A stretch of DNA of 21,202 nt, taken from NCBI GenBank assembly GCA_036897485.1, contig JAYMTF010001809.1:1-21202 (forward strand). Direction: 5' to 3'. Below the pieces are notes generated by a model. It saw only the letters and a list, made by a program, of their open reading frames with translations. It searched no databases and was not told the DNA's origin. The translations under genes were made by a program, and so were the position numbers. Source of the DNA: Pelargonium nanum. Lineage: Eukaryota; Streptophyta; Magnoliopsida; Geraniales; Geraniaceae. Within the stretch, counting starts at the first letter, position 1, and each line of letters opens with the position of its first letter. Positions 1 through 9,268 of this stretch are shown piece by piece.

Positions 1-163
1 AATATGCATATTTAATAAATTATCATGTTAAAAAATTATGTAAATAAGTTAATGATAAAATTGATATAATGTATAAAAGTCATCATCACTACGACTACGC
101 GTCTACGCCAAAGATCTAAGACTAAAACCTAAAACGAACTATGAAACGTAAAATCTAAGTATT

Positions 164-310
164 CTAGTAATCATCCTCTTCAAAAAGAGAATCATTATTT
201 TCATCCTCATCATCAAAAGATTTATAGCCTGAAATATCATTTTCCTCCTCTGTATCTGATAACACCAAATCATTTATCTCTTCATCATGCTCGTCAACAA
301 ATCGACTTTC
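164..310 (-). pseudogene. Possible acidic C-terminal coding remnant
   Basis: Reading the minus strand, 48 codons are open from an in-frame TAG at 311-313 to a TAG stop at 164-166. The peptide is strongly acidic (close to half Asp/Glu) and ends in an EEDDY-type tail. In the same frame upstream of the TAG, at about 314-345, there is a short segment reading LLIIEAIRFQIE, so the TAG may be a mutated sense codon. Clustered acidic residues followed directly by a stop are typical of real C termini, and the AT-rich flanks would not be expected to give this composition by chance. No family can be named. A dead transposase tail is one guess. Short length and lack of upstream exon context keep the confidence low. 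Confidence 0.3.
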
Positions 311-407
311 CTATTCTATTTGAAATCTGATTGCTTCAATTATAAGCAATTAGAGTGAATTAATAAATTGAATTTTGAACTAAACACAAAAAAATCCTAA
401 TTGCCGC

Positions 408-620
408 AAAATTTTCATATGGCGCGCCTTCCTTGCGCCTCGCCACGTCGTGCGCCACGGCATATGGCGCAGAAATGGCGCGCCATCTACAAATCGCCTC
501 ACAACGGGCCTCTTATGGCGCCAAGGGTGCGCCTCGGTGCGCCGCGCGCCATTTAATACTATGGGCATGGGCTTGGACGGTCCGGCCCGCGCGGGCTTGA
601 CCCATATCTGGTCCGCGGCC
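408..620. repeat. GCGC-rich island with repeated palindromes
   Basis: A sharply GC-rich, CpG-rich block sits in AT-rich surroundings. The octamer GGCGCGCC occurs at 421-428 and 478-485, with related GGCGCC, GCGCCGCGCGCC and ATATGGCGC motifs between and after them. A second GC-rich part (about 570-620) has GGTCCGGCCCGCGCGG-type sequence, which recalls subterminal parts of plant DNA transposons. ORFs cross it on both strands but have the low-complexity Arg/Ala/Pro content expected of translated GC repeats, so I do not call a gene. It is probably the remnant of a transposable element whose family I cannot name. Confidence 0.4.
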
Positions 621-644
621 CGCTTCAACAGGTCTACCCGAACA

Positions 645-783
645 TGCACGTAAATAGGTGGACTTAAGTCGAGAGATAAGACAAACGGAGCACTTAACAC
701 TCCCCCTTACACTGACCGAATAATAGAGATGAGCATGGACCTAGATCTGCACATGGATAAGTGTATATAAGTCGAGAGGTAAG
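645..783. repeat. Degenerate 103-bp direct duplication
   Basis: A block of about 36 bp starting TGCAC at 645 and ending with TCGAGAGATAAG at 680 recurs at 748-783 (TGCAC...TCGAGAGGTAAG), giving a 103-bp period. The shared core is TAAGTCGAGAG(A/G)TAAG. The second copy also holds a TATATAA run. It may be part of the same element remnant as the GC-rich island just upstream. Confidence 0.4.
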
Positions 784-2150
784 AATAATGTTGAATTGTT
801 ATCTTGCCTTGTGCCTCTTGTGATGCATGCAACAAGGTACACATGTAGGATAGTAGTTTTTTCCTAGTAAATACTCTCAAGTATCTGATTTGGATTGTAA
901 TGATTTAGTCCTTAAATTTTATTTACTGTGATTGTCATTTTAGTTTTTATGTTTGGTATGGTCAGTTTAGGGATGAATTGTTTTGATTATATTTTTGGTG
1001 CAAGGGAATGGGGGATGTGATGAAGAAATGGTATGATCTTGTTTGTTGGAGTGAGAGAAGAGTATGGAGCAAGGGAAGAATATTGATTGAGACAAATCTA
1101 CTGTCTCTGGCAACCCATGTGCCCACAGAAGACAGGAGGCATCACCTGTTTCTTTTTTCTGTCTGCTTCATTCTTAGTCTTCCTTATGTTTGAAAGACTA
1201 GATACATGATAGCGTTTGAATCCATTTTTTTGTCGAGGAATGAGAATCCAGAATCGAAAATGAAAAAGATATGTTCATCTTGAAGTTATTCTAAGTTTCG
1301 ATGGCAATGAGATGAGGTCGACCGAGTATCTTGTTTTTGTTTGTAAATAGACATGCATTTCTTGGCATTAGGTTCACTCTTTCCTATCAAAACAAAAAAG
1401 AAGAGAAAACCCTTACAATCATAGGATAAGAGAGAAAATAAGACAATATTGACACTTTGTTGTTAAACCTTAGTAAGAATCACAAAAGCAAGTCAATTAA
1501 CAAAAAAAAAAACAATCTTAAATAAAAAACTCTAATGTGGATGAAAGATACACGATTATGTGGGATGCTTAATTGCCCGGTCTTTAAATCAAAATAGATG
1601 TCTTATAACTTTTCCGATCCAAATCTTCTTCACTTAACTATCAAGTTACACATATCATTCTTATGTTATACCCCCACAAATACATAACTACCAAATTAAT
1701 TACTACGACACTTGACTATCTCTATGTATATACCCTTCATCGTGCATCTTGTTCTCTCTCCTCTGGAAAATCAAATAAACTGCTCAAACTCAAATTTGTT
1801 GACATAATTCATTATCTTATCTTCTGTATCGTGACTCATCAGATCCGCTCACATTCCTCTCATGTAATGAGAGATGTACTTTTCGTTAACATTAACTTAT
1901 AGATAAATTATAGGATAGTTAAGAACAACAAAATATTAATTTGGTAGAAAGTTAGTTTTGGGCAATAGCACAATGATGTTTTGCGTAACTAACCCCTTCA
2001 TTCAATCTGATAAGAATCCAAACCTAAAATCTGTTCTATAAGATGATAACTCCAAATTAGAATCAAGCAAGAAGAAAAAAAAACCCTAGAAAGTTGCATA
2101 CACTACCATAAAGAAAGATTCAAAAAGCAAATGGAAGCAAATTTAATCAA
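784..2150. other. AT-rich intergenic DNA, nothing recognised
   Basis: No conserved coding segment, RNA gene or complete element was recognised. The small ORFs at 1008-1193 and 1663-1902 have unremarkable composition and no recognisable motif. This stretch is downstream (3') of the kinase gene, which is on the minus strand. The kinase 3' UTR should lie below 2339, but no convincing polyadenylation signal could be fixed by eye. Confidence 0.5.
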
Positions 2151-2338
2151 GGACATAGTTGTTTCTAAAACTGTACAAAAACCCATCCAGCAATCTCCAA
2201 AGCCTCCCCTTTTTTTCTTCTTCTCAACATGAGAAACAAACTTGCTGTTTTTTTATATATATAATCATGGGGTAGGAACTCAAGACCAAGACCAAGATCA
2301 AGAAAGAAAAAAAGAAGAAACTATATATATAGATTTTG

Positions 2339-5300
2339 TTAGGTCTGAGTTGAAGACTGTTTTATTAGAGGTTGAGAAGTCTTTCCCCATTCTTCAGGAG
2401 TGCTCTTCACTTCCATCAACAATGCCACCACTTCCTTCATTGTGGGTCTCTCCGCCGGCGAAGAGTTGACACAGAACATGGCAATGCCCAGTGTTTGCAG
2501 CATCTCTTGCACCATTTGGTCCGGCAAGCTTTGAAGCTTGGCATCCAGTATGGACGCAGCGGGTTCAAAGCTTCCCATCTTCTTCTTCACCCACTCTACT
2601 ATGTGAAGCCCTCCATCGCCCACCTGCGTCTCCACAGCGCTGCGTCCGCTTAAGATCTGCAACAATACCACTCCATAGCTGTATACATCACTCTTCTCTG
2701 TTATGTTCATGGTGTATCCATACTCTGCAACAAATAATGTTCAATACATCATAAGTAAATTAGTATTTACCATCTAGGCTACATGACTATATCATGTTGT
2801 ACATTCTAGAGAACATATACATCACCCTTAACAAATTATGATTAGAGCTGACAATTTGTGTCTCAAGACATGATATGACTCAAATTAAGCGTATTTGGAC
2901 TCACTGATTTTGTCATCGTGCTGTGTGTGTTAGATTACCCTATCAGGTTTGTGTTCGTGTTGAGTCTAAAAAATGCACGATTAGTAATTTGTGTTACGGC
3001 ACGCATGACATGCCCAATAGGCACACTAAGGGGTTATAATAGTAAATTAAGTCCCCAAAAAACTCTATCCAATCTTATTGTTTATATGATCGTTGTATGC
3101 TAGTAGCATTGTTATGTTAAGTTTGTTGTATTTAATCGCGTGGAGGGTGTCATGTTAAATTTGTTGGTCTTGTCGTGCATAACGTGTTTGGTTATGTTGT
3201 GCTAGACGTATCATGTCGTGTAAACTCGATCCATTAAGTAAAACGTGACGTGTTCATGTTAGCTCTACAGCGCACGGTCAACCTTCAAAGGGGCGCACAC
3301 AAATTGCCAACTCTAGACATGATCAAATTGAAACATCATACTACAGGAAAATGTGCTTCTCCTACTCTCTGCTTTGTCCAAGTAAGTTATAGAAACATAA
3401 AGCAACAGATTAGCATTGTATGTGCATATATATGTGCAGGCATGGCAAGAAACTATATATATATATATAATATGTAGTGAGATAGAAGCGAACTTGCCTG
3501 GGGCAATATAACCATAAGACCCAGCTACTCTTGACATGGCATGCTTGTATGTTGGTGAGTTCATCAACTTAGCCAAACCAAAATCTGCTAAATAAGCTTC
3601 ATACTTAGAGTCAAGAAGTATGTTATTGCACTTGACATCTCTATGCAGAATCGTCGGCACGCAATCATGGTGAAGATAAGCAAGACCCTGAGCCGATCCA
3701 ACAGCAATTTTGTACCTAGTTTCCCAATCCAGGTTCCGGTTTCCCTCCAACAGCTGCAACAGATTTCCATTCGAAATGTAGTTATACAGAAGAAGCTTCA
3801 CACTTCTGTTGGAGCAATAGCCTAAAAGCTTCACAATGTTGCGGTGCCGGATGTGTCCAAGTATCTGAATTTCAGCAGCAAATGAGTCCACAGCCGGTTC
3901 TTCGTCTTGCTTTGTTTTCCAGAGCTTCTTCACCGCGATCAAGTCCCCGTTAGGCATCTCCGCCTTGTAGACAATCCCCGAGCATCCTTTCCCGATAACA
4001 TTTTCGTCTTTCAAGCAATCCAAGATGTTATCAATTGTGAAGTTTAGCTTCTGGAAGGGGATAAAAGTCCATGGATAAGAGAAATCTTCGGCTCCCGAGG
4101 AACAAGTTGTTGAATTTCCCATAGACTTGTCCACAATGTACCTACGATTTCGTGTCACGAGAATCCAAGATGCAACAAGTGCTACGGTAACCAGAGCCAA
4201 AACAACACATACCAAAGCTACAGTTTTTGCTGATTTGAGCCCATCTTTTCCCATTAGACCTGAAGAACACGAAGACCCGTCGAGGGATTGGCAGAGGTTT
4301 GGGTTATGAAGGTAGGAGTTGGACGATAGAGTCCTGAAAAATGGCGTTACCGGAATAGGACCCGAGAAATTGTTGTACGAAATGTTGAGTGAAGTGAGGC
4401 TTGTGAGGGAACCAAGAATGTTGATTCTTCCATAGAGCATGTTGTTCGAAAGATCCAGCGATTGCAGCTGCGTTAAGCTCGACATTGTCTCGGGGATTTC
4501 TCCAGTGAACCCATTGGAGCTCAAGTCTAAGCTGATAGTCAAGCTTGTCACAGACCCAATTTCAGGAGGAATTGCACCAGAAAGACTATTGAAGCTGAGG
4601 TCTAAAAGAGTCAGTTTCTGAAGATTCTGAATGGATTTTGGAATCGACCCGGTAAGTAGATTATTGTTGAGAATGAGCTTGTTCAAGTAACTCAAGTTCC
4701 CAAAACTCCAAGGAATTTGACCGTTGAAACTGTTTCTACTAAGATCAAGCTGCTCTAAATTTATGAGCTCCCCTAGCTGTGGAGGAATCTCCCCAGTAAT
4801 GTAGTTGTTGTGCACATCAAATAGCTCAAGAACAGTGATGTTAGCTATCTCGGAAGGAAGATTACCAGTGAAATGATTCATGTACAAGTCGAGGAACACG
4901 AGGTTCTGCAACTGACCAATCTCCTTAGGAATGTGCCCCGATAGCTGGTTTTCGCCGAGCCTTAACCTCACCAAGGACTCACAGTTTGCTACACTCGGTT
5001 TCAGCCCCCCGGTCAACGAATTGCCGAGAAGTAGAAGCTTGCTCAGCTTCTTCAACCCGAAAATCTCTTCCGGGATAGACCCCGTGAGCTTGTTTCTCGA
5101 GAGATCGAGGGCGTAGAGCTCGGTGCAGTTTCCGAAAGAAGGCGGTATGGTCCCCGAAACAGAATTGCCCCACAGGAAAAAACTCTGCAAGTTCCTCAAG
5201 TTGCCAAGCTCCCACGGGATTGAACCCGAGAACTGGTTCTTGTCAAGCTGAAGAGCAGTGAGGCTGGTGCAGTTGCTTAGCTGCCAAGGAATCAAACCCG

Positions 5301-6351
5301 TCAGCGAATTATCCGACAAATGAAGCTGTTCAAGAACTCGTAGCTTCCCCAAGTCCTCGGGGACTTCACCGGAGAGATTATTCGCAGAGGCGTCAAGAAC
5401 GACGAGCGACGAGCAGTTGGAGATCTCAGGAGGTATTGATCCTGAAACCATATTGCCCCAAAGAAGCAAGCTAGTGAGCTTCTGGAGATTACCCAGTTGA
5501 GGAGGGATCGAACCCGAGAGCTTGTTCATGTGCAGGTACAAATTCCTGAGCTCAGTGCACAAGCCAAGCTCAGGAGGTATTGGACCTGATATATCAGTAT
5601 CATAAAGAGCCAGAGTCTGGAGATTGACCAGTCTCCCAAAAGTACCCGGGATGGCCCCGGAGAGCCCCGTGGCCGCCCCGCCAAATGTGGTGAGATTGCC
5701 AATTAGTCCTATCTCGGGTGGGATCGCTCCGGTGAGATACGGGTTCCCGCCAAGCCTCAGCTGCTGGAGGGACACCAGAGAGCCTAATTGGGATGGTATT
5801 GACCCATTGAGGAGGTTGTCTTGAAGACACAGAATCTGAAGAGAAGACAGATTAGCCAAACTTTGAGGGATGGAGCCAGAGAGCCTGTTGGAGCTCAAGA
5901 AGAGGAATTGGAGAGAGGAGAGAGCACCGAGCTCCGAAGGAATGGGACCGGAGAGGGAGTTGGAGGAGAGGTCGAGAAGGCGAAGACTGGACAAGAATCC
6001 AAAGGCTGGAGGAATGGAGCCAGAGATGTTGGTGGAGGAGAGGTTGAGAAGCTGGAGAGAGGAGAGGGAAGAGAGTTGGGAGGGAAGGGAAGAGAGGTTG
6101 AGGAAGGTGTCTGGGAGAGAGAGAGAAATGACTCTGCTCTGAGGAGAGCAAGTGATGCCAAGCCATGAGCAGGGAGTGGTGGATGATGGGTTCCATGAGG
6201 AGAGGACAGAGGAGGAGGATTTGGCTGATGGGTCAGCTGCAGAGATTAGAGAGAGGAGGGCTTGGCCATCAGAGGACAAGGAGGTCACTAGTTTTGACAC
6301 ATTCATGGCCAATAATATCATCAAGATCAACAGCAACAAATGGGTTTTCAT
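2339..6351 (-). CDS. RGI5: LRR receptor-like kinase, RGF-peptide receptor (RGI5-like)
   Basis: A plasma-membrane receptor kinase of LRR subfamily XI. Two exons, 6351-3498 and 2724-2339, encode 1079 residues; Arabidopsis RGI5 has about 1070. The start is the first ATG in frame; an upstream TTG-initiated reading (6366) is unsupported. Order: signal peptide (about 1-24); LRR N-cap with cysteine pair (about 61-68); about 24 LRRs (74-667); membrane segment (about 710-732) followed by basic residues; kinase. The kinase has the Gly-rich loop GKGCSGIVY (787-795), Lys808, Glu827, HRD 903-905, DFG 923-925 and APE 950-952, so it looks active (RD type). The RxGG motif (Arg199-Gly202) is, from the literature, the RGF sulfotyrosine-recognition signature. 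Much of the sequence matches At1g34110 as I remember it. Oddity: Gln replaces the usual Glu in the VVLLxIL segment of exon 2. Expected role: perceiving RGF/GLV/CLEL peptides in root meristems. The exact paralogue within RGI1-RGI5 is inferred. Confidence 0.93.
2725..3497 (-). other. GC-AG intron of the receptor kinase
   Basis: A 773-bp intron. The donor reads CCAG|GCAAGT (intron begins at 3497) and the acceptor TTTGTTGCAG (AG at 2726-2725). Joining 3498 to 2724 gives a GAG codon and restores the invariant APE followed by YGYTMN. No GT donor nearby does this: the closest, at 3493-3492, shifts the frame into exon 2. The donor is the strong consensus form known for GC-AG introns. Unspliced reading-through would add an unrelated tail after APG and stop at 3313, losing kinase subdomains IX-XI. 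The intron position in subdomain VIII is usual for LRR-XI kinases. Confidence 0.93.
2843..3267. mobile_element. hAT-like non-autonomous element inside the intron
   Basis: The ends are imperfect inverted repeats, TAGAGCTGAC at 2843-2852 and GTTAGCTCTA at 3258-3267 (9 of 10 paired). The interior has repeated GTGTTG/CATGTCGTG/ACGTGAC-type words, as in a common plant MITE family with TAGGGCTGGCAA-like ends. No 8-bp target duplication is visible in the flanks, so the insertion is old or the edges are slightly off. It lies wholly in the intron, which it more than doubles, and leaves both splice sites intact. The family assignment is from general pattern and not from a database match. Confidence 0.5.
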
Positions 6352-6362
6352 GGCTAATATGA

Positions 6363-6517
6363 TCAAGAAATGGGTTGGTGGTGGATGCTGAAAGTGAAGA
6401 CTAGAGAGCTATGGGTGTTGTGGAAGCTTGAAACCATGCATGCATGTGAATTGTGATGAGAGGTTGAGTTTAGGTTTTTCCGGCGAAGGAGGGGTGAGAG
6501 GGAAGGAGGAGGTGCAT
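6363..6517 (-). promoter_or_regulatory. Cluster of upstream ORFs in the kinase leader
   Basis: Four short upstream ORFs precede the kinase ATG: 6517-6470 (15 codons plus stop), 6445-6401 (14), 6441-6409 (10) and 6437-6363 (24). The last three start within one ATGCATGCATG string, one in each of the three frames. The 24-codon ORF ends 11 bases before the main ATG. If transcription starts upstream of 6520, ribosomes scanning from the cap would meet these first, which usually lowers main-ORF translation and allows control by reinitiation. The transcription start is not known from the sequence alone. Confidence 0.5.
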
Positions 6518-6649
6518 GGGGAAGAGGAGAGTTTTGATGATATCGGAGTGAGGCAGGTTCTTGGGAGATTGTGAAAGCTCTACTAGTTAAAGCCTTGTAT
6601 TTCTAGTAAGCAACCATTTTCAATGTCTTTTTTCTTCTTCTTCTTCTTA

Positions 6650-6664
6650 ATATATACATATATG
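6650..6664 (-). promoter_or_regulatory. Candidate TATA region of the kinase gene
   Basis: A run of alternating T/A, read as CATATATGTATATATT on the minus strand, lies about 300 bp upstream of the kinase ATG and is followed downstream by a GAA-repeat and CT-rich leader-like sequence. It is the best TATA candidate in the first 400 bp. AT-rich DNA gives such runs by chance, so this is tentative. Confidence 0.3.
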
Positions 6665-6733
6665 TACCATTTAAATAGTTACTAATTTAACAATTGGATT
6701 AATTTGGAAATAGTTAAGAGGAAGACTTGTTGG

Positions 6734-7155
6734 TAGGGAGGTGCAATATGCGTTTGTGTCGTGTTTAAAATTTAGTATTATGCTATACAATTCAAATCGA
6801 ACATAATCAAATTAGTCAATAAGTAAGTTGATACAACACGGCGTACTCAACATGTTTATATAATCGGGTTAATTATTACATACGACATGACGTGACTTAT
6901 TTGAATAAATGAATTTGTGTTTACTCGATATCTTTTAAACATTTTAACTTGTGCGAGTCACTCTTACACAATTTGTGTAAAATTTACAATTCAACCCTTA
7001 AATGTATGGATTAATAAATAAATTACACAACACGTGTATGACTATTCTAGCGGTTCAAACAAGTTTGGCACAAACACTACATGATTAAGTTGAGCAAGTA
7101 AACACGAACATAACATGAATATGACTCAAATTATGTGTCAAATAACATCTGATTA
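6734..7155. repeat. Degenerate MITE-like block upstream of the kinase
   Basis: This AT-rich stretch has the same vocabulary as the intron element: GTGTCGTG, AACACG, CGACATGACGTGAC and ACACGAACATAACATG. It shares the 15-mer ATATGACTCAAATTA with the intron element (about 2874 and 7119). The outer ends, TAGGGAGGTG on the left and a diverged ...CATCTGATTA on the right, pair only weakly, and no target duplication is visible. I read it as an old member or fragment of the same hAT-like family. Confidence 0.35.
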
Positions 7156-7272
7156 TGAGGGGTAAATTTGGCATTTCGTAATTTATATTGTGTGTATGGA
7201 AATTAGTCATTAATTACTGCAAGTGTGGTGGTGAAATTAGTAAAAGGGGTGATTTGTTTACCGAGGAATGGG

Positions 7273-7486
7273 GTTGTGGGTGTGCTTTGGGAGGTGAGAT
7301 AGTGGCAAAAAGGTAAATATAGGGAGAAAGAGAGACAGAGAGAAAGTCACATGTGATGTGGGTGAAATTTAATTAAGGATAGGGTTTTGGGAGTAATCGA
7401 GGAGGAAATGGGAAAGAGGGTGGTGGGTGTGTTTTGGGAGATGGGAGGGAAAGAGAAGCTCACATGACATCTCACGATTAGGGTTT
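7273..7486. repeat. Duplicated block and telo-box upstream of the kinase
   Basis: The segment starting GTTGTGGGTGTGCTTTGGGAG at 7273 recurs at 7420-7440 with two substitutions. In both copies it is followed by a purine-rich GAGA stretch and CACATG (7348 and 7461). The spacing differs because of an indel. Just beyond, 7478-7486 reads TTAGGGTTT, a telo-box (AAACCCTAA) on the gene's strand, a known plant promoter motif often found near transcription starts. The block lies about 0.9-1.1 kb upstream of the kinase ATG. Any regulatory role is speculative. Confidence 0.4.
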
Positions 7487-8046
7487 TAGGTTTTTGACTC
7501 TTTTCTACATTTCAGCCGCTACTCACACATATTTTCAATATTCTGATTTTAATAGATTTGGCTGTCCTTTTTTTGTCCTCTTTCTAGTAGTAAATGTGTT
7601 AAAAAGGTTAGAACCGATAATCTGAATCTCAATATGTTGGCACATACAAAACTTTCGGCTCGGTAAATTGTTATGTGCCCACTTGTTGTACGCTTGAAAT
7701 TTGATTCAATATACGCAACTTTTTTAGATAGTGTCTTTCCAACTCGAAACTTTGACGGTTACCTTGATGATACGATGTTGAAGCGTTATCAAGTAAAATA
7801 TAAAATATGTTTAAAATGAAGAGTTTAACACATTTTTTGTTTATGAATTTTGATTCAATGTATTAATAAATCATTTTAGTATAAAACTAATTTAAATCTT
7901 GTGCATTACACGGGTAAGAAAAATATTTACTACACATTTTTAAAATGTTACACAATTTTAGTCATAAAAATATTATTATTGTTTAGTTAAAAAACTTTTT
8001 TCATTATAAACATTTAATAAATAAATCCCTTAAATGAAACAAATAT

Positions 8047-8388
8047 TGGGTCTAGATAGATGGAGTTGTTTTTGGCATGGAGGGGAGATCGGGCGGTAGT
8101 TGGGTGGACTTTGCCGGTGTTGTGTGCGAAGGGGGCAGATCCGGTTGGTTTGGTGCCCTTGATCCGAAGTTGGTGGAAGCCTTAATAATCCGGGAGGCGC
8201 TCTCTTGAACAGCGGTGCATGGTTGGAACAAAATGATCATTTAGTCAGATACGCATGAGGTAGTTCGTGCTGTTAAGATCGGAGGGGAAGAGTTTCCTAG
8301 TGCCTTAAGTCTTGTTTATTTTGACATTGAGTCTTTGCCATCTAGCGAGTTTTTGTTTATAAAACAGGTTGCCAACCGGGAATATTAA
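8047..8388 (+). pseudogene. Broken RNase H-like (RVT_3) domain fragment
   Basis: One frame reads as a plant RNase H-like domain of the RVT_3 type, found at the end of LINE polyproteins and in some cellular genes. In order: W-V-stop-I-DG (8047-8064), a WVDFAGVV segment, EALIIREALS (8176-8205), SDTHEVVRAV (about 8245) and FLFIKQVANRE (about 8350-8382). The expected acidic residues DG, E and SD are present. The frame is interrupted by a TAG at 8053, a TGA at 8206 (where Trp is typical) and a TAG at 8242, and ends at TAA 8386. After VANRE the family usually continues N..AH.LA; that is missing here. It is a dead fragment. LINE or cellular origin is undecided. Confidence 0.6.
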
Positions 8389-8491
8389 TATACAAAAGTA
8401 CTCTATCTCTTACTCCAGCTTTAATATTCTCAAATTGCACATCCTCAGGCAATGCAATTATGCAACTATAATTTCCTTACCTCTTCGCAGG
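8389..8491. other. AT-rich spacer between RNase H fragment and hAT element
   Basis: No coding signal. It lies between the end of the RNase H-like frame and the left end of the hAT-like element. The missing C-terminal residues of the domain may have been lost in or displaced by this stretch. Confidence 0.4.
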
Positions 8492-8983
8492 TAGGGATGA
8501 CAATCTAGTCCGAACCCGACGGGGACCCGAATGTGGAATGGAGCAGGATTTTTTAGGGCATGGGGCAGGGTCGGGGAAAGATAAAAATTCTCGATTGGGG
8601 TACGGGGCGGGAACGGGTAACTATAAACCGCCCCGTCCCGAACCCGATGTATTAAATAAGTAATATAAATAATGTTTTTATATTTATTTTAGTACTTCAA
8701 TATGAATAATATTAACTTTTTCATCAATTCAATTTAAAAATAAGTAAAAATAAATAATATTTTGATGTTGTATGTGACTAACATTTTACTTAATATCTTT
8801 CAAAACAAAAAATAACCATTTTTTTTTTATAATTTGTATATATTAGATAATATAAAATTGATAAGACGGTGCGGATTACGGGGCACAGGGAATCCCCGTC
8901 CCCGGACGGGTCGGGGAATGAGGCAGGGTTAGATCCCCGAAAGGGGCACGGCCGGCCTCAAACCCACCCCGTTGTCGTCCCTA
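8492..8983. mobile_element. hAT-like MITE with TAGGGATGACAA ends
   Basis: A 492-bp non-autonomous element. The left end TAGGGATGACAA (8492-8503) pairs with the right end TTGTCGTCCCTA (8972-8983) with one mismatch. The flanking octamers TTCGCAGG and TTGGCAAG agree at 6 of 8 positions, consistent with an aged 8-bp hAT target duplication. GC-rich subterminal arms (GGGGACCCGAA..., CCCCGTCCCCGG...) surround an AT-rich core with no coding potential. This end type is widespread in plant genomes. Confidence 0.75.
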
Positions 8984-9268
8984 TTGGCAAGCCACTCCTC
9001 CTCTAACTCTTCCACTGTAACAACTGCTTTTTTTTCTTTAGCATTCTTCTTTTTCGACAATTTCTCAAGTCTTTACCACCAACATCTTCTCCTCAACCCA
9101 CACCTTCACGTTCTCTTTCGTCATTTTTGGCATGTCAAATCTCATTTTGTACTATGTTTCTCCTTATTTTATCTCACATGTGTACTATGTTTCTCCGTCG
9201 CTACTCTCGACAATGGTAGTCCATTAAAAAATCGATCTTGTCCAACATGTGGTACACCCTCACCGTCG

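Noticed and set aside
3313..3497. Reading-through of kinase exon 1 to a stop at 3313
   Set aside because: The tail after APG is non-conserved AT-rich intron; the GC-AG junction restores the family sequence exactly.
6352..6366. Kinase start at 6366
   Set aside because: That codon is TTG. The first in-frame ATG is at 6351 and leaves a normal signal peptide.
4127..6391. Many plus- and minus-strand ORFs overlapping the kinase exon 1, such as 5821-6168 plus and 5852-6196 minus
   Set aside because: They are shadows of the Leu/Ser-rich LRR coding strand (GAG/CTC-rich), with low-complexity Arg/Glu or Ser/Leu products and no motif.
8052..8240. 62-codon minus-strand ORF
   Set aside because: It is the antisense of the RNase H-like fragment, whose plus-strand frame shows family motifs.
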